Source of the DNA: an uncultured Arcobacter sp.
GTDB taxonomy: Bacteria > Campylobacterota > Campylobacteria > Campylobacterales > Arcobacteraceae
NCBI GenBank assembly: GCA_913062735.1
Contig: CAJXWI010000122.1
Coordinates: 1-7,294 of the forward strand
Length of the DNA stretch: 7,294 bases
Direction: 5' to 3'
Position 1 is the first letter of the stretch. Each line of letters opens with the position of its first letter. Made by a program: the position numbers and the translations under genes. The notes below the pieces were generated by a model that made no database searches, was not told where the DNA came from, and saw only the letters and a program-made list of their open reading frames with translations. Shown here piece after piece: positions 1 to 6,416 of this stretch.

Positions 1-684
1 AATGGTGCGGGTAAATCAACTCTACTTAATACCATTGCTGGTGATATTGAAACGACTCACGGTCATATATTTTTTGATGATAGAGATGTGACAAAATTGC
101 CTGCAACAGGCCGTACTAAAGATATAGCACGTGTATTTCAAGATCCTCTTGCGGGTACTTGCGGTAATTTAACCGTAGAAGAAAATATGGCAATTGCTTA
201 TGGTCGAGGTGCTAGGGGACGTTTATCTCTTGCACTGAATAGTAAATTACGTAAAATATTTAAAGAGCAGTTAAGTCGTCTTAATCTTGGTCTTGAAGAT
301 AGATTAGATTCTGAAATGGGACTTCTATCTGGCGGACAACGTCAGTCTGTTAGTTTATTAATGTCAGCATTACAGCCAAGCAGTATTTTGTTATTAGATG
401 AACATACCGCTGCACTTGACCCCAAAACAGCCGCACTTATTATGGATATTTCTTCACAAATTATTGAAGAGAAAACATTGACAGTAATGATGGTAACACA
501 CTCAATGCGCCAAGCTCTAGACCATGGTTCCCGTACAATCATGTTGCATGAAGGTAAGATTATCTTTGATTTAGAGGGAAAAGAACGCTCAGGTTATGAA
601 GTTAAAGATCTACTTAATCTATTTGCACTTGCACGTGAGGATAATGAAGAACTAGATGATGACAAATTATTATTAGATGGATAA
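1..684 (+). CDS. ABC transporter ATP-binding protein, COG1101/TrpXYZ-like, 5' end missing
   Basis: This is the ATPase subunit of an ABC importer. The frame is open from base 1, so the start lies upstream and the GTG at 88 is internal. 227 residues are visible, and the family is about 260 long from memory. The visible part begins inside Walker A (NGAGKST, residues 1-7). It continues with the Q-loop VFQDP (46-50), signature LSGGQ (109-113), Walker B ILLLDE (129-134), D-loop ALDP (138-141) and switch His167 in VTHSM. DEHTAALDP in place of the usual DEPTSALDP, together with EENMAIAYGRG, is typical of COG1101 ATPases. These work with a COG4120-like permease and a COG2984-like binding protein, in systems linked in some bacteria to aromatic amino acids. 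The partners are not in the window and must lie upstream if present. The substrate cannot be read from the ATPase. Arg codons are mostly CGN (11 of 14), unlike the downstream kinase gene. Confidence 0.93.
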   Translation, partial: NGAGKSTLLNTIAGDIETTHGHIFFDDRDVTKLPATGRTKDIARVFQDPLAGTCGNLTVEENMAIAYGRGARGRLSLALNSKLRKIFKEQLSRLNLGLEDRLDSEMGLLSGGQRQSVSLLMSALQPSSILLLDEHTAALDPKTAALIMDISSQIIEEKTLTVMMVTHSMRQALDHGSRTIMLHEGKIIFDLEGKERSGYEVKDLLNLFALAREDNEELDDDKLLLDG

Positions 685-696
685 GGTCTAAATATA

Positions 697-725
697 AAAA
701 CTCTGATAGCTAATGTCAGAGTTTT
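697..725 (+). terminator. Intrinsic terminator after the ABC ATPase gene
   Basis: A perfect 10-bp inverted repeat, AAAACTCTGA (697-706) and TCAGAGTTTT (716-725), surrounds a 9-base loop. It starts 13 bases after the stop codon. The stem ends in a T-run followed by ATT on the + strand. A-rich sequence on the left means it could also act on the minus strand. Confidence 0.75.
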
Positions 726-920
726 ATTAAAAATTTAAAAAACTTCTTGGAATTACACAAGATATAAATAAGTAGGCGAGGATAAAAACTCCCTACATTC
801 TCCTCACAAAAAAGAGATAAGTTGATATAAAATGACTTTATATGATATGTTGGTCAGATTTTATAATGAACTAAAATAGCCTAACTGTCAAGGCTCTTCT
901 AAGATGAAAATGTCTAAATA
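726..920. other. Intergenic region without a convincing gene, rich in small hairpins
   Basis: No reading frame with a ribosome binding site was found. The stretch holds several short inverted repeats: TCTTG/CAAGA (745-749/758-762); GTAGG-c-GAG with CTCCCTAC (772-780/789-796); GAGGA/TCCTC (778-782/801-805), which shares bases with the previous hairpin; ATATAAA/TTTATAT (825-831/837-843); and AGCCT/AGGCT (878-882/891-895). A TATAAT lies at 862-867 on the + strand with no good -35. In AT-rich DNA some of these are expected by chance. I do not recognise a known RNA family here. Confidence 0.4.
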
Positions 921-945
921 ATCTTGAACATTTACTGTTCAAGAT
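921..945 (-). terminator. Hairpin overlapping the stop codon of the LruC gene, probable terminator
   Basis: A perfect 10-bp inverted repeat, ATCTTGAACA (921-930) and TGTTCAAGAT (936-945), has a 5-base loop. The TAA stop of the minus-strand gene (932-934) sits in the loop. On the minus strand the hairpin is followed by a moderately T-rich TATTTAGACATTTTC. The U-tract is weak, so termination efficiency is uncertain. Confidence 0.5.
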
Positions 946-2680
946 AAATTAAATCTGGATTGGCATAGGGTTTATTTTCTTCATCTACTTTATTATGTAA
1001 ATACCAATCAGAATACTCTTCTCCTCCACTATTTACCCAAGCATTATAATACTTATACACATTAGATATATTTTTTCTTTCAAGTGGGTAAGCAAAAGAT
1101 TTTGGAATTAAAAGAGCCCATGGTTTATCTGATGAGGTTTTGTAAGTAATATTTAGGTTTAAATTAGACGCATCATGCATGGTATTAAATAGATAGCTTG
1201 GTGCTAAAGAAGTTGGCATATAATTTGGTAAATGCACTTCATTGTATTCTAAAACTCCATTATTGACAATCAAAAACGGATTATAAGGTGGGCTAATTAA
1301 ATCAACCGAATTTGTAAATATAATAGTTCCTGTAATATTGGGACTGGATACTTGTAATCTATTTGAACAGACATTAATAAATCTATTATAGGGGTCATTA
1401 CAGCCAAATTTATCACCTATTGCAAAATAATAATAACTGTCTGTTTTTTTAAACTCTTTAACTGCATCGGTAAAAAAGGTAATAATTGTATTTCCTTCAT
1501 CAGCAATAAGATTTGTTTCTAGTTCAATACCATCTATAAAAAACTCTGAGCTTTCAATATTATTCATAGGACTGTTTATTTGTATGGCAAAACCATTTTT
1601 ATATGCGGCTCCATTTGTTTTAAGTTTGCTATCAAATTGTATTTCTTTTATTTTATTCAGACTGTCTTTAATCTCAACTATTTGTATTTCAATGCTAAGA
1701 TCATTCATATCATAATCACCTTCTTTAGGCCACATATCTTCGTACATAATGGTTGCCTTGTCATTTTGATTAGGATAATAAGTGGTATACGCTCGTTGCG
1801 GGTCATTATCAAACTCATCAAAGGCGTCACTCACTCCATCATTATCACTATCTGCTTCAACGGGAGCTACTGAGAAACTACCATTTTCTTCTATGAGTGC
1901 ATTCATTGGACTTGTTGAAAATGAAAACAAAACATCGTTAAAGTCATGGTCACAACTAGCATGTGTTCTTAAAATATCTTCAAATCCCATAAGCAAAATA
2001 TTTCCAGCTCCCACATTACTCCATAATAATGCAACATGTTTATGATTGGGTACTTCTAGTATTGAATTGGGATCATATTCTAAATTTAAATCAGATTTTG
2101 TAGAAAATATCCAGTCGGTATTTCTGATTCCACTACCTGTCCACCCATTTGATATTATAAAGAATACGAATTTTGTATTCTCTTCAAACTCACCTAAAGA
2201 GACAGTAAGGCCATAATACATTTGACCCCCACTATCTACAAAAGAAGTATTGGGAAAAATAATCTTTCCATGTTCTTTTAACTGTTCAACTGAACTTGGA
2301 GCAGTTCTTCCTGTATCTCCATCATAGGTATAGTATCCCAGAGTATTTCTATATCCCGCACCTTCTGAATAGAAGGTTACAAAAGCATCTGCTTTTTTGC
2401 TTATCACTATTTCAGGTTCATTTTCTGGAAAATATTCAGGATGGTCAATATTTGCTTTAGAGCTTTCAGGTAAAGCATACAAAAAAGTATTTAAAATATT
2501 TTCATCAATAGTAAAAGGGGAAGTGGTAATATTTTCATCTTTAATCCCAGCTCCCGTTGAAGAATATTTTGTATAACTATCAAATTGGTAATTCCACGTA
2601 GGATCATCTTGTGAGGGAATAAAATCCCTACTTTCTAAAATTGTAATTATTAAAACAAGATATAAAATTAGTTTTTTCAT
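932..2680 (-). CDS. Exported DUF4114 and LruC (DUF4842) domain protein
   Basis: This 582-residue protein has an N-terminal Sec signal (MKK, then a hydrophobic core to about residue 15). No lipobox is visible, and cleavage near residue 17 is likely but not sharp. A DUF4114-like domain spans about 95-258 and ends with FED...DHDFNDVLFSF (233-254). An acidic thrombospondin-type-3-like calcium loop, DSDNDGVSDAFDEFDNDP, follows at 277-294. The LruC/DUF4842 domain (about 298-575) opens with YEDMWPKEGDYDMNDL (313-328). It closes with PWALLIPKSFAYPLE (520-534) and W-NSGG-DWY (548-560), the usual LruC ending. Cys427 and Cys438 could form a disulfide loop. LruC is named after a Leptospira envelope antigen, and its biochemical role is unknown. 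The Asp-rich motifs suggest calcium binding outside the cytoplasm. The gene follows the lipoprotein gene after 9 bases. The start is supported by AAGGAG five bases upstream of ATG. Confidence 0.9.
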   Translation of the reverse strand: MKKLILYLVLIITILESRDFIPSQDDPTWNYQFDSYTKYSSTGAGIKDENITTSPFTIDENILNTFLYALPESSKANIDHPEYFPENEPEIVISKKADAFVTFYSEGAGYRNTLGYYTYDGDTGRTAPSSVEQLKEHGKIIFPNTSFVDSGGQMYYGLTVSLGEFEENTKFVFFIISNGWTGSGIRNTDWIFSTKSDLNLEYDPNSILEVPNHKHVALLWSNVGAGNILLMGFEDILRTHASCDHDFNDVLFSFSTSPMNALIEENGSFSVAPVEADSDNDGVSDAFDEFDNDPQRAYTTYYPNQNDKATIMYEDMWPKEGDYDMNDLSIEIQIVEIKDSLNKIKEIQFDSKLKTNGAAYKNGFAIQINSPMNNIESSEFFIDGIELETNLIADEGNTIITFFTDAVKEFKKTDSYYYFAIGDKFGCNDPYNRFINVCSNRLQVSSPNITGTIIFTNSVDLISPPYNPFLIVNNGVLEYNEVHLPNYMPTSLAPSYLFNTMHDASNLNLNITYKTSSDKPWALLIPKSFAYPLERKNISNVYKYYNAWVNSGGEEYSDWYLHNKVDEENKPYANPDLIYLEQ

Positions 2681-2685
2681 GACTT

Positions 2686-2691
2686 CTCCTT
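2686..2691 (-). promoter_or_regulatory. Ribosome binding site overlapping the upstream stop codon
   Basis: AAGGAG on the minus strand lies five bases before the LruC gene ATG. Its first two bases are the last two bases of the TAA that ends the lipoprotein gene. This arrangement suggests translational coupling of the two genes. Confidence 0.8.
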
Positions 2692-3916
2692 AATTTTCTA
2701 TGTTTAAATCAATATTATTGTTGCTAATGGATACTTCTATCCTTAGCCTATAATAAGGAATAACAATCCAAACACTTTGTATATGATTGCCTAAGGTATA
2801 GGTGAGAATTAACTCTCCTTTTTCATCAAAAACGCTAGCAACAATTTTGTTTTCAAGTTTTTCTGTATTGCCTACGGGCGTCTTATAAACAGTATTTTTT
2901 TCATAGATAACAATTTCTTTATTATGTAAAATCTCTTTTGTTGTGATATTAATTGTTACATCACGTTGGTTGTTATAGGAAAAACCTTTTTCTTCTTGCT
3001 CTTTAATATTTTTACTTTCAAGATTAACTATAACATCTGTTATTCTTTGTTTTATTTTTTCATCTGTTTCTTCTTCTTGAATAACTTCTTGCTCTTGAAC
3101 AACTTGTTCTTGAATAAGATCATTTTTAAGTGGCTGCTGTATTTGCACAACTTGTTCTTGAATAAATTCTTGTTCTTGTGTCTCAAAGCTAAGTATTTCT
3201 TTTTCTTCTTTAGTCTCCTTATTTACATCAGGAGTTTCTATTATTTTTTTAGAAAGTACTTCCTCTTCCTCACTGCTTTTATTTTTCACTTCTTCAAAAA
3301 GACTGTCTTTGACTTCTGTTTTTTCTTCTAAAATGTCATTGACCTCCTCTTTTACATCTAATATGATGTCAAATTTGGAGCTTAGTGTTTTTTTATAATG
3401 TTCTAGCGCTTTTTCTTTTGAAACAAGCTTTTTATTTATATCTTGAATAAGGCCAAGAATCTCATTTTCATTCATACTTGTATTTGTAAAATCCAAGAAA
3501 TGGTATTTTAGTTTGTTTCTTAAGTCTTGAGTTATTTCAATATTGTTGTAGGGATTGTTATCATTATCTATACTTTGTAAAAATTGTATTAATTTTACAA
3601 GTCTTTCATCTTGGGTATTCTCTCTATTAAGACCAAATAAATCAGCAGGGAGGACATTTTTATCTTCATTTATATCTTCACTGCTTATTTGTCCTATTAA
3701 AACACCACCTACAGTAAATATGATTTCACAAGAGTTGTTGTAAGTAAACTCTCCATTAAAGGAGGTAATACCCTTAATATTATCACAGGTATATTCTGCT
3801 CCCGAAATGGCTGAATCTATGAGATAAGCAGTTTGTTTATTTAAAGGATTATTATTTGAAGTCCCACAAGAACTTATAAATAAGGTAATAAAGATAAAGA
3901 GAACTATGTTCAACAT
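2690..3916 (-). CDS. Lipoprotein with Glu/Gln-rich stalk, partner of the LruC protein
   Basis: The preferred start, at 3916, gives 408 residues. It has AAAGGAG six bases upstream and begins a textbook lipoprotein signal: hydrophobic residues 2-14, lipobox FISSC, lipidated Cys17. A frame-extending ATG at 3955 would add 13 residues and overlaps the probable -10 box. Residues 30-130 resemble an N-terminal domain I recall from large proteobacterial surface proteins: IDSAISGAEYTC, G-TS-NGEFTY, then VKLIQFLQSIDNDNNP. Cys44 and Cys63 could form a disulfide. Residues 150-290 are highly charged and rich in Glu, Lys and Gln, probably an extended or coiled-coil stalk, with IQEQVVQ twice (252-258 and 268-274). 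Residues 310-400 look like a beta-sandwich, starting GFSYNNQRDVTINI. From memory this is similar to domains that precede LruC in single-chain proteins. It is first in a two-gene operon. I infer an envelope-anchored partner of the LruC protein. No enzyme motif is seen. Confidence 0.88.
   Translation of the reverse strand: MLNIVLFIFITLFISSCGTSNNNPLNKQTAYLIDSAISGAEYTCDNIKGITSFNGEFTYNNSCEIIFTVGGVLIGQISSEDINEDKNVLPADLFGLNRENTQDERLVKLIQFLQSIDNDNNPYNNIEITQDLRNKLKYHFLDFTNTSMNENEILGLIQDINKKLVSKEKALEHYKKTLSSKFDIILDVKEEVNDILEEKTEVKDSLFEEVKNKSSEEEEVLSKKIIETPDVNKETKEEKEILSFETQEQEFIQEQVVQIQQPLKNDLIQEQVVQEQEVIQEEETDEKIKQRITDVIVNLESKNIKEQEEKGFSYNNQRDVTINITTKEILHNKEIVIYEKNTVYKTPVGNTEKLENKIVASVFDEKGELILTYTLGNHIQSVWIVIPYYRLRIEVSISNNNIDLNIEN
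3099..3165 (-). repeat. 19-bp direct repeat inside the lipoprotein stalk
   Basis: The same 19 bases occur at 3099-3117 and 3147-3165, offset by 48 bp (16 codons). Both copies are in frame and encode the recurring IQEQVVQ segment. This points to a recent in-frame duplication within the stalk, and the number of units may vary between strains. Confidence 0.75.
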
Positions 3917-3922
3917 CTTAGA

Positions 3923-3949
3923 CTCCTTTTTTAGTATTACAGAAGTATA
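3923..3949 (-). promoter_or_regulatory. Promoter -10 and ribosome binding site of the lipoprotein-LruC operon
   Basis: On the minus strand TATACT (3949-3944) is a good -10 hexamer. It would place the transcript start near 3937 and leave a leader of about 20 bases. AAAGGAG (3929-3923) is the ribosome binding site. No convincing -35 is present, although a TTGCAA lies 21 bases upstream of the -10. Weak -35 boxes are usual in Campylobacterota. Confidence 0.5.
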
Positions 3950-3971
3950 AAACACTTAAATGCATAAAGAT

Positions 3972-3984
3972 TGCAAATTTTGCA
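3972..3984. promoter_or_regulatory. Palindrome upstream of the lipoprotein operon, possible operator
   Basis: TGCAAA, one central T, then TTTGCA form a perfect 13-bp palindrome. Its centre is about 41 bases upstream of the inferred transcript start of the minus-strand operon, a common position for activators that touch the -35 region. The binding protein is unknown, and chance occurrence is possible. Confidence 0.3.
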
Positions 3985-4034
3985 CAAGGATTTAATATCA
4001 CATTTATTAAATACCTTAGTTTTTAAGCTCTTTG

Positions 4035-4115
4035 AAAAATGATTTCTGACTCATTTTTAAGTATATTTTATCTATCATAATATATCAGTTATGAATAATG
4101 TAAAAGGATGATTTT
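4035..4115 (+). promoter_or_regulatory. Probable promoter region and ribosome binding site of the PAS-GAF-PAS kinase
   Basis: The region between the divergent genes must hold the kinase promoter. The best -10 is CATAAT (4076-4081), with no clear -35. A hairpin AAAAATGA/TCATTTTT (4035-4042/4051-4058) lies just upstream. AAGGA at 4104-4108, seven bases before the ATG, is a good ribosome binding site and fixes the start codon. Confidence 0.35.
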
Positions 4116-6113
4116 ATGATTATAGATAACAACTTCCCATATATTAATGAGTATGTTGAACTCATTCCTGACTTAGTATTTATTAAAAATATTAGAGGTG
4201 AATATACGCATTTTAATCAAGTGTTCTTAGATTTTATTAAACAAAACAGAGCAGATGTTTTAAATAAAACGGATTTTGAATTATTTGATAGGCCTAAAGC
4301 CGAAAAATTTGATAAAACAGATAGAGAGATTATAAAAGAGGGCAAAATAAGAAGGTACGAAGAATCATTTGTGAAAGCAAATGGTGAGTATTCTTTCTTT
4401 AATACTTCAAAAGAGCCTATTTATAATAAAAAAGAAGAAAAACTAGGACTTTTTTGTATAGCAAGAGATATCACAGAAAAAAAACAATATGAAATAATTT
4501 ATGAAGACAATGAAAAGCTTCTCTCATCTATTGCAATTGAGCGAAAGTTAGAAACGATTCTTCATAGTATTATCTTTTTAGCTGAAAAAAGAAGTCCCAA
4601 AATACTTTGTTCTATTCTTTTGTTAGACGAAGAGAAAAAACATCTAAGTAAAGGGTTTGCTCCCAGTTTGCCAGCTTTTTATAATGAAGCAATTCTAGGT
4701 GTTGCAATTGGTGAAAAAATAGGTTCTTGTGGTGCAGCTGCTTATAAAAAAGAGAGGGTCATTGTAGAAGATATTAATTCGCATGAGAACTGGGCCCCTT
4801 TTTTGGAATTAACAAGAAAAGCGAATCTTCATGCTTGTTGGTCTGAGCCAATTTTGTCTTCTAATAAAGAAATATTAGGAACCTTTGCTATTTATAACAA
4901 TAGCCCCAAAGCACCAAGTTCTTTTGAACTAAAACTGATTTCTTCTTATGCAAACCTAGCCTCGATTGCAATTGAGAAAGAACTTACGTATAGAGCCTTA
5001 GAGAAAACAAATAAACAATTAGGTAAGAGCGAAATACTTCTTAAAAATATTCTTTCCACTATTCCAGATATGCTGTGGCTAAAAGATAAAGAAGGGGTAT
5101 ATATAGCTTGCAATCCCGAATTTGAACGTTTCTTTGGTAAAAATGAGAAAGAAATTATTGGAAAAACAGACTATGATTTTGTAAAAAAAGATCTTGCAGA
5201 TTCTTTTAGATACGATGATAAAAAAGCAATGCACTCACAAGAAACATTAATTAATGAAGAGTGGATTACCTATTTTAAAAGTGAAAAAAAAGTTCTTTTA
5301 GAAACGACAAAAAAAGCATTATTTAATGAAAAAGGAGAGGTTGCAGGTGTTTTAGGTATTGGACATGATATTACAAATAAAAAAGAACAAGATGATATTA
5401 TCCTTCAGCAAGCAAAAATGGCCTCTATGGGAGAAATGATTGGTAATATAGCACATCAATGGCGGCAACCCTTATCCATAGTCTCAACCTCAGCTACGGG
5501 TTTAATCCTAAAACAAGAAACAGAGATGTTAACAAAAGAAAACCTTGTTGAGTATTGTAATCTTATTAATAATAATGCACAATATTTATCTAAAACTATT
5601 GATGATTTTAGAAACTTTAGTTCTTCACGAAGAGAAAAAAATACGTTTAACTTTTCAAAAAATATAAAAACGTTTCTAAATTTAATTAGTTCTTTACGTG
5701 TTGAACATAAGATTGAAATAATAAAAGACTTAGATGACTCTATTATGTACTATGGATCAGCCAATGAACTTATTCAATGTTATATGAATCTTTTCTCTAA
5801 TGCCAAGGATGCTTTTTCCTCTTCTACAAAAGCAAGATACCTTTTTATTACAACATATTTAGAAGATAATACGATACATATAAAATTTAAAGACAATGGA
5901 AAAGGTTTTAGGAAGGATATTATAAAAAGAGTTTTTGAACCTTATTTCACAAGCAAACATCAACTTCAAGGAACTGGCATAGGCTTAAGTATGACCTATA
6001 ATTTAGTAGTCAATGGAATGATGGGGTCTATTAGAGCAAGTAATGAAGAGTATACGTATAAGGAAGAAACATTAAGTGGTGCCCAAATACATATTTCAAT
6101 CCCTTTACAATAA
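4116..6113 (+). CDS. Cytoplasmic PAS-GAF-PAS sensor histidine kinase
   Basis: This 665-residue hybrid-free histidine kinase has no membrane segment, so it senses inside the cell. The order is: PAS 1 (about 12-125, PDLVFIKNIRGEYTHFN to IARDITEKK); GAF (about 135-290, including GEKIGSCGAAAY, VIVEDI, ACWSEPILSS and LGTFAIY); PAS 2 (about 308-425, PDMLWLKDKEGVYIACN to GIGHDITNKK); HisKA with phospho-acceptor His447 in IAHQWRQPLS; and the ATPase domain. ATPase motifs are the N-box with Asn562 (NLFSNAKDAF), G1 DNGKGF (593-598), FEPYFTSK (607-614) and G2 GTGIGLSM (619-626). All catalytic motifs are intact. The two PAS domains resemble each other, suggesting duplication. No haem or flavin signature is obvious, so the ligand is unknown. 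No receiver domain is fused and no response regulator is adjacent in the window. It is transcribed divergently from the lipoprotein-LruC operon, which makes that operon a possible but unproven target. Confidence 0.93.
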   Translation: MIIDNNFPYINEYVELIPDLVFIKNIRGEYTHFNQVFLDFIKQNRADVLNKTDFELFDRPKAEKFDKTDREIIKEGKIRRYEESFVKANGEYSFFNTSKEPIYNKKEEKLGLFCIARDITEKKQYEIIYEDNEKLLSSIAIERKLETILHSIIFLAEKRSPKILCSILLLDEEKKHLSKGFAPSLPAFYNEAILGVAIGEKIGSCGAAAYKKERVIVEDINSHENWAPFLELTRKANLHACWSEPILSSNKEILGTFAIYNNSPKAPSSFELKLISSYANLASIAIEKELTYRALEKTNKQLGKSEILLKNILSTIPDMLWLKDKEGVYIACNPEFERFFGKNEKEIIGKTDYDFVKKDLADSFRYDDKKAMHSQETLINEEWITYFKSEKKVLLETTKKALFNEKGEVAGVLGIGHDITNKKEQDDIILQQAKMASMGEMIGNIAHQWRQPLSIVSTSATGLILKQETEMLTKENLVEYCNLINNNAQYLSKTIDDFRNFSSSRREKNTFNFSKNIKTFLNLISSLRVEHKIEIIKDLDDSIMYYGSANELIQCYMNLFSNAKDAFSSSTKARYLFITTYLEDNTIHIKFKDNGKGFRKDIIKRVFEPYFTSKHQLQGTGIGLSMTYNLVVNGMMGSIRASNEEYTYKEETLSGAQIHISIPLQ

Positions 6114-6236
6114 TTATGAGCAGGTTTAGATGTTCTTCCTTGCTTAATGAGGACAAACGCCGCTTTTAAGAAAGAAATTCTTTCACATCTGTTAATGTCG
6201 TAATTAGCATTCTCATTTCATTTTCTACTTAAAACT
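6114..6236. other. Intergenic leader before the small membrane protein gene
   Basis: No gene with a ribosome binding site is visible. A perfect 15-bp palindrome, GAAAGAA-a-TTCTTTC, lies at 6170-6184. No clear intrinsic terminator follows the kinase gene, so transcription may continue into the small gene downstream. Confidence 0.4.
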
Positions 6237-6256
6237 TGTCAAGAAGCTGTCAAGAA
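6237..6256 (+). promoter_or_regulatory. Tandem 11-bp direct repeat, possible OmpR/PhoB-type regulator site
   Basis: TGTCAAGAA occurs at 6237-6245 and again at 6248-6256, an 11-base period (one helical turn). It ends 31 bases before the -10 box of the small gene. OmpR/PhoB-family response regulators typically bind direct repeats with this period just upstream of or over the -35. A sensor kinase gene lies next door. The regulator's identity is inferred. Confidence 0.45.
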
Positions 6257-6287
6257 CTATCTCCTTTTTAACTTTGCAAAAGTATTT

Positions 6288-6311
6288 TATAATGGAAGTA
6301 TTAAAAAGGAG
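6288..6311 (+). promoter_or_regulatory. -10 box and strong ribosome binding site of the 27-codon gene
   Basis: A consensus TATAAT (6288-6293) predicts transcription starting near 6300. AAAAAGGAG (6303-6311) follows and stands five bases before the ATG. There is no recognisable -35 at the right spacing (TTTTTA at 6265-6270), which would fit either Campylobacterota habit or dependence on an activator. Confidence 0.6.
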
Positions 6312-6316
6312 TTATC

Positions 6317-6400
6317 ATGGAATTTTTAAGAAATTTGATAATAATAGATGCAGTGTTATTTTTAGGTTTAGGCTTTTTATCTTACAGTTTATCTGTTTAA
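6317..6400 (+). CDS. 27-residue single-span small membrane protein
   Basis: The reading frame encodes 27 residues. The N-terminus is MEFLRN, then a continuous hydrophobic segment covers about residues 7-25 (LIIIDAVLFLGLGFL and onward) and the protein ends SLSV. One acidic residue, Asp11, lies inside the predicted membrane span, and there are two glycines at 17 and 19. Support for a real gene is the arrangement of consensus -10 box, short leader, near-perfect ribosome binding site at optimal spacing, ATG, stop and hairpin. I do not recognise the family. It does not look like CydX, and it lacks the basic tail of many type I toxins. It is convergent with the ArsS-like kinase gene. Possible roles are a regulator of a membrane sensor or transporter, or a subunit of a membrane complex. 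All of these are inference. Confidence 0.6.
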   Translation: MEFLRNLIIIDAVLFLGLGFLSYSLSV

Positions 6401-6416
6401 AATCTAGCTAAGATAT

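Noticed and set aside
342..542. Minus-strand 66-codon open frame inside the ABC ATPase gene
   Set aside because: It lies opposite conserved ATPase motifs (signature to Walker B), has no ribosome binding site, and its protein resembles nothing.
832..879. 15-codon plus-strand frame (MTLYDMLVRF...)
   Set aside because: Only a weak purine stretch lies upstream, and the frame falls in an AT-rich hairpin. There is no other support.
1580..2045. Two plus-strand open frames opposite the LruC gene
   Set aside because: They are antisense to a protein with clear DUF4114 and LruC motifs and have no ribosome binding sites.
2966..3331. Plus-strand Phe/Leu-rich frame that looks like a membrane protein
   Set aside because: It is the antisense of the Glu/Lys/Gln-rich stalk, where GAA/AAA codons read as TTC/TTT. 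The hydrophobicity is an artefact.
3555..3743. Plus-strand 62-codon frame opposite the lipoprotein N-terminal domain
   Set aside because: It has no ribosome binding site and overlaps a well supported gene.
3917..3955. Longer start of the lipoprotein at 3955
   Set aside because: It would place 13 residues before the signal peptide, has no good ribosome binding site, and overlaps the probable -10 box. The ATG at 3916 has AAAGGAG at ideal spacing.
6116..6169. 17-codon frame (MSRFRCSS...) starting just after the kinase stop
   Set aside because: It has no ribosome binding site and no hydrophobic or other recognisable feature. Coupling by the nearby stop is possible but unsupported.
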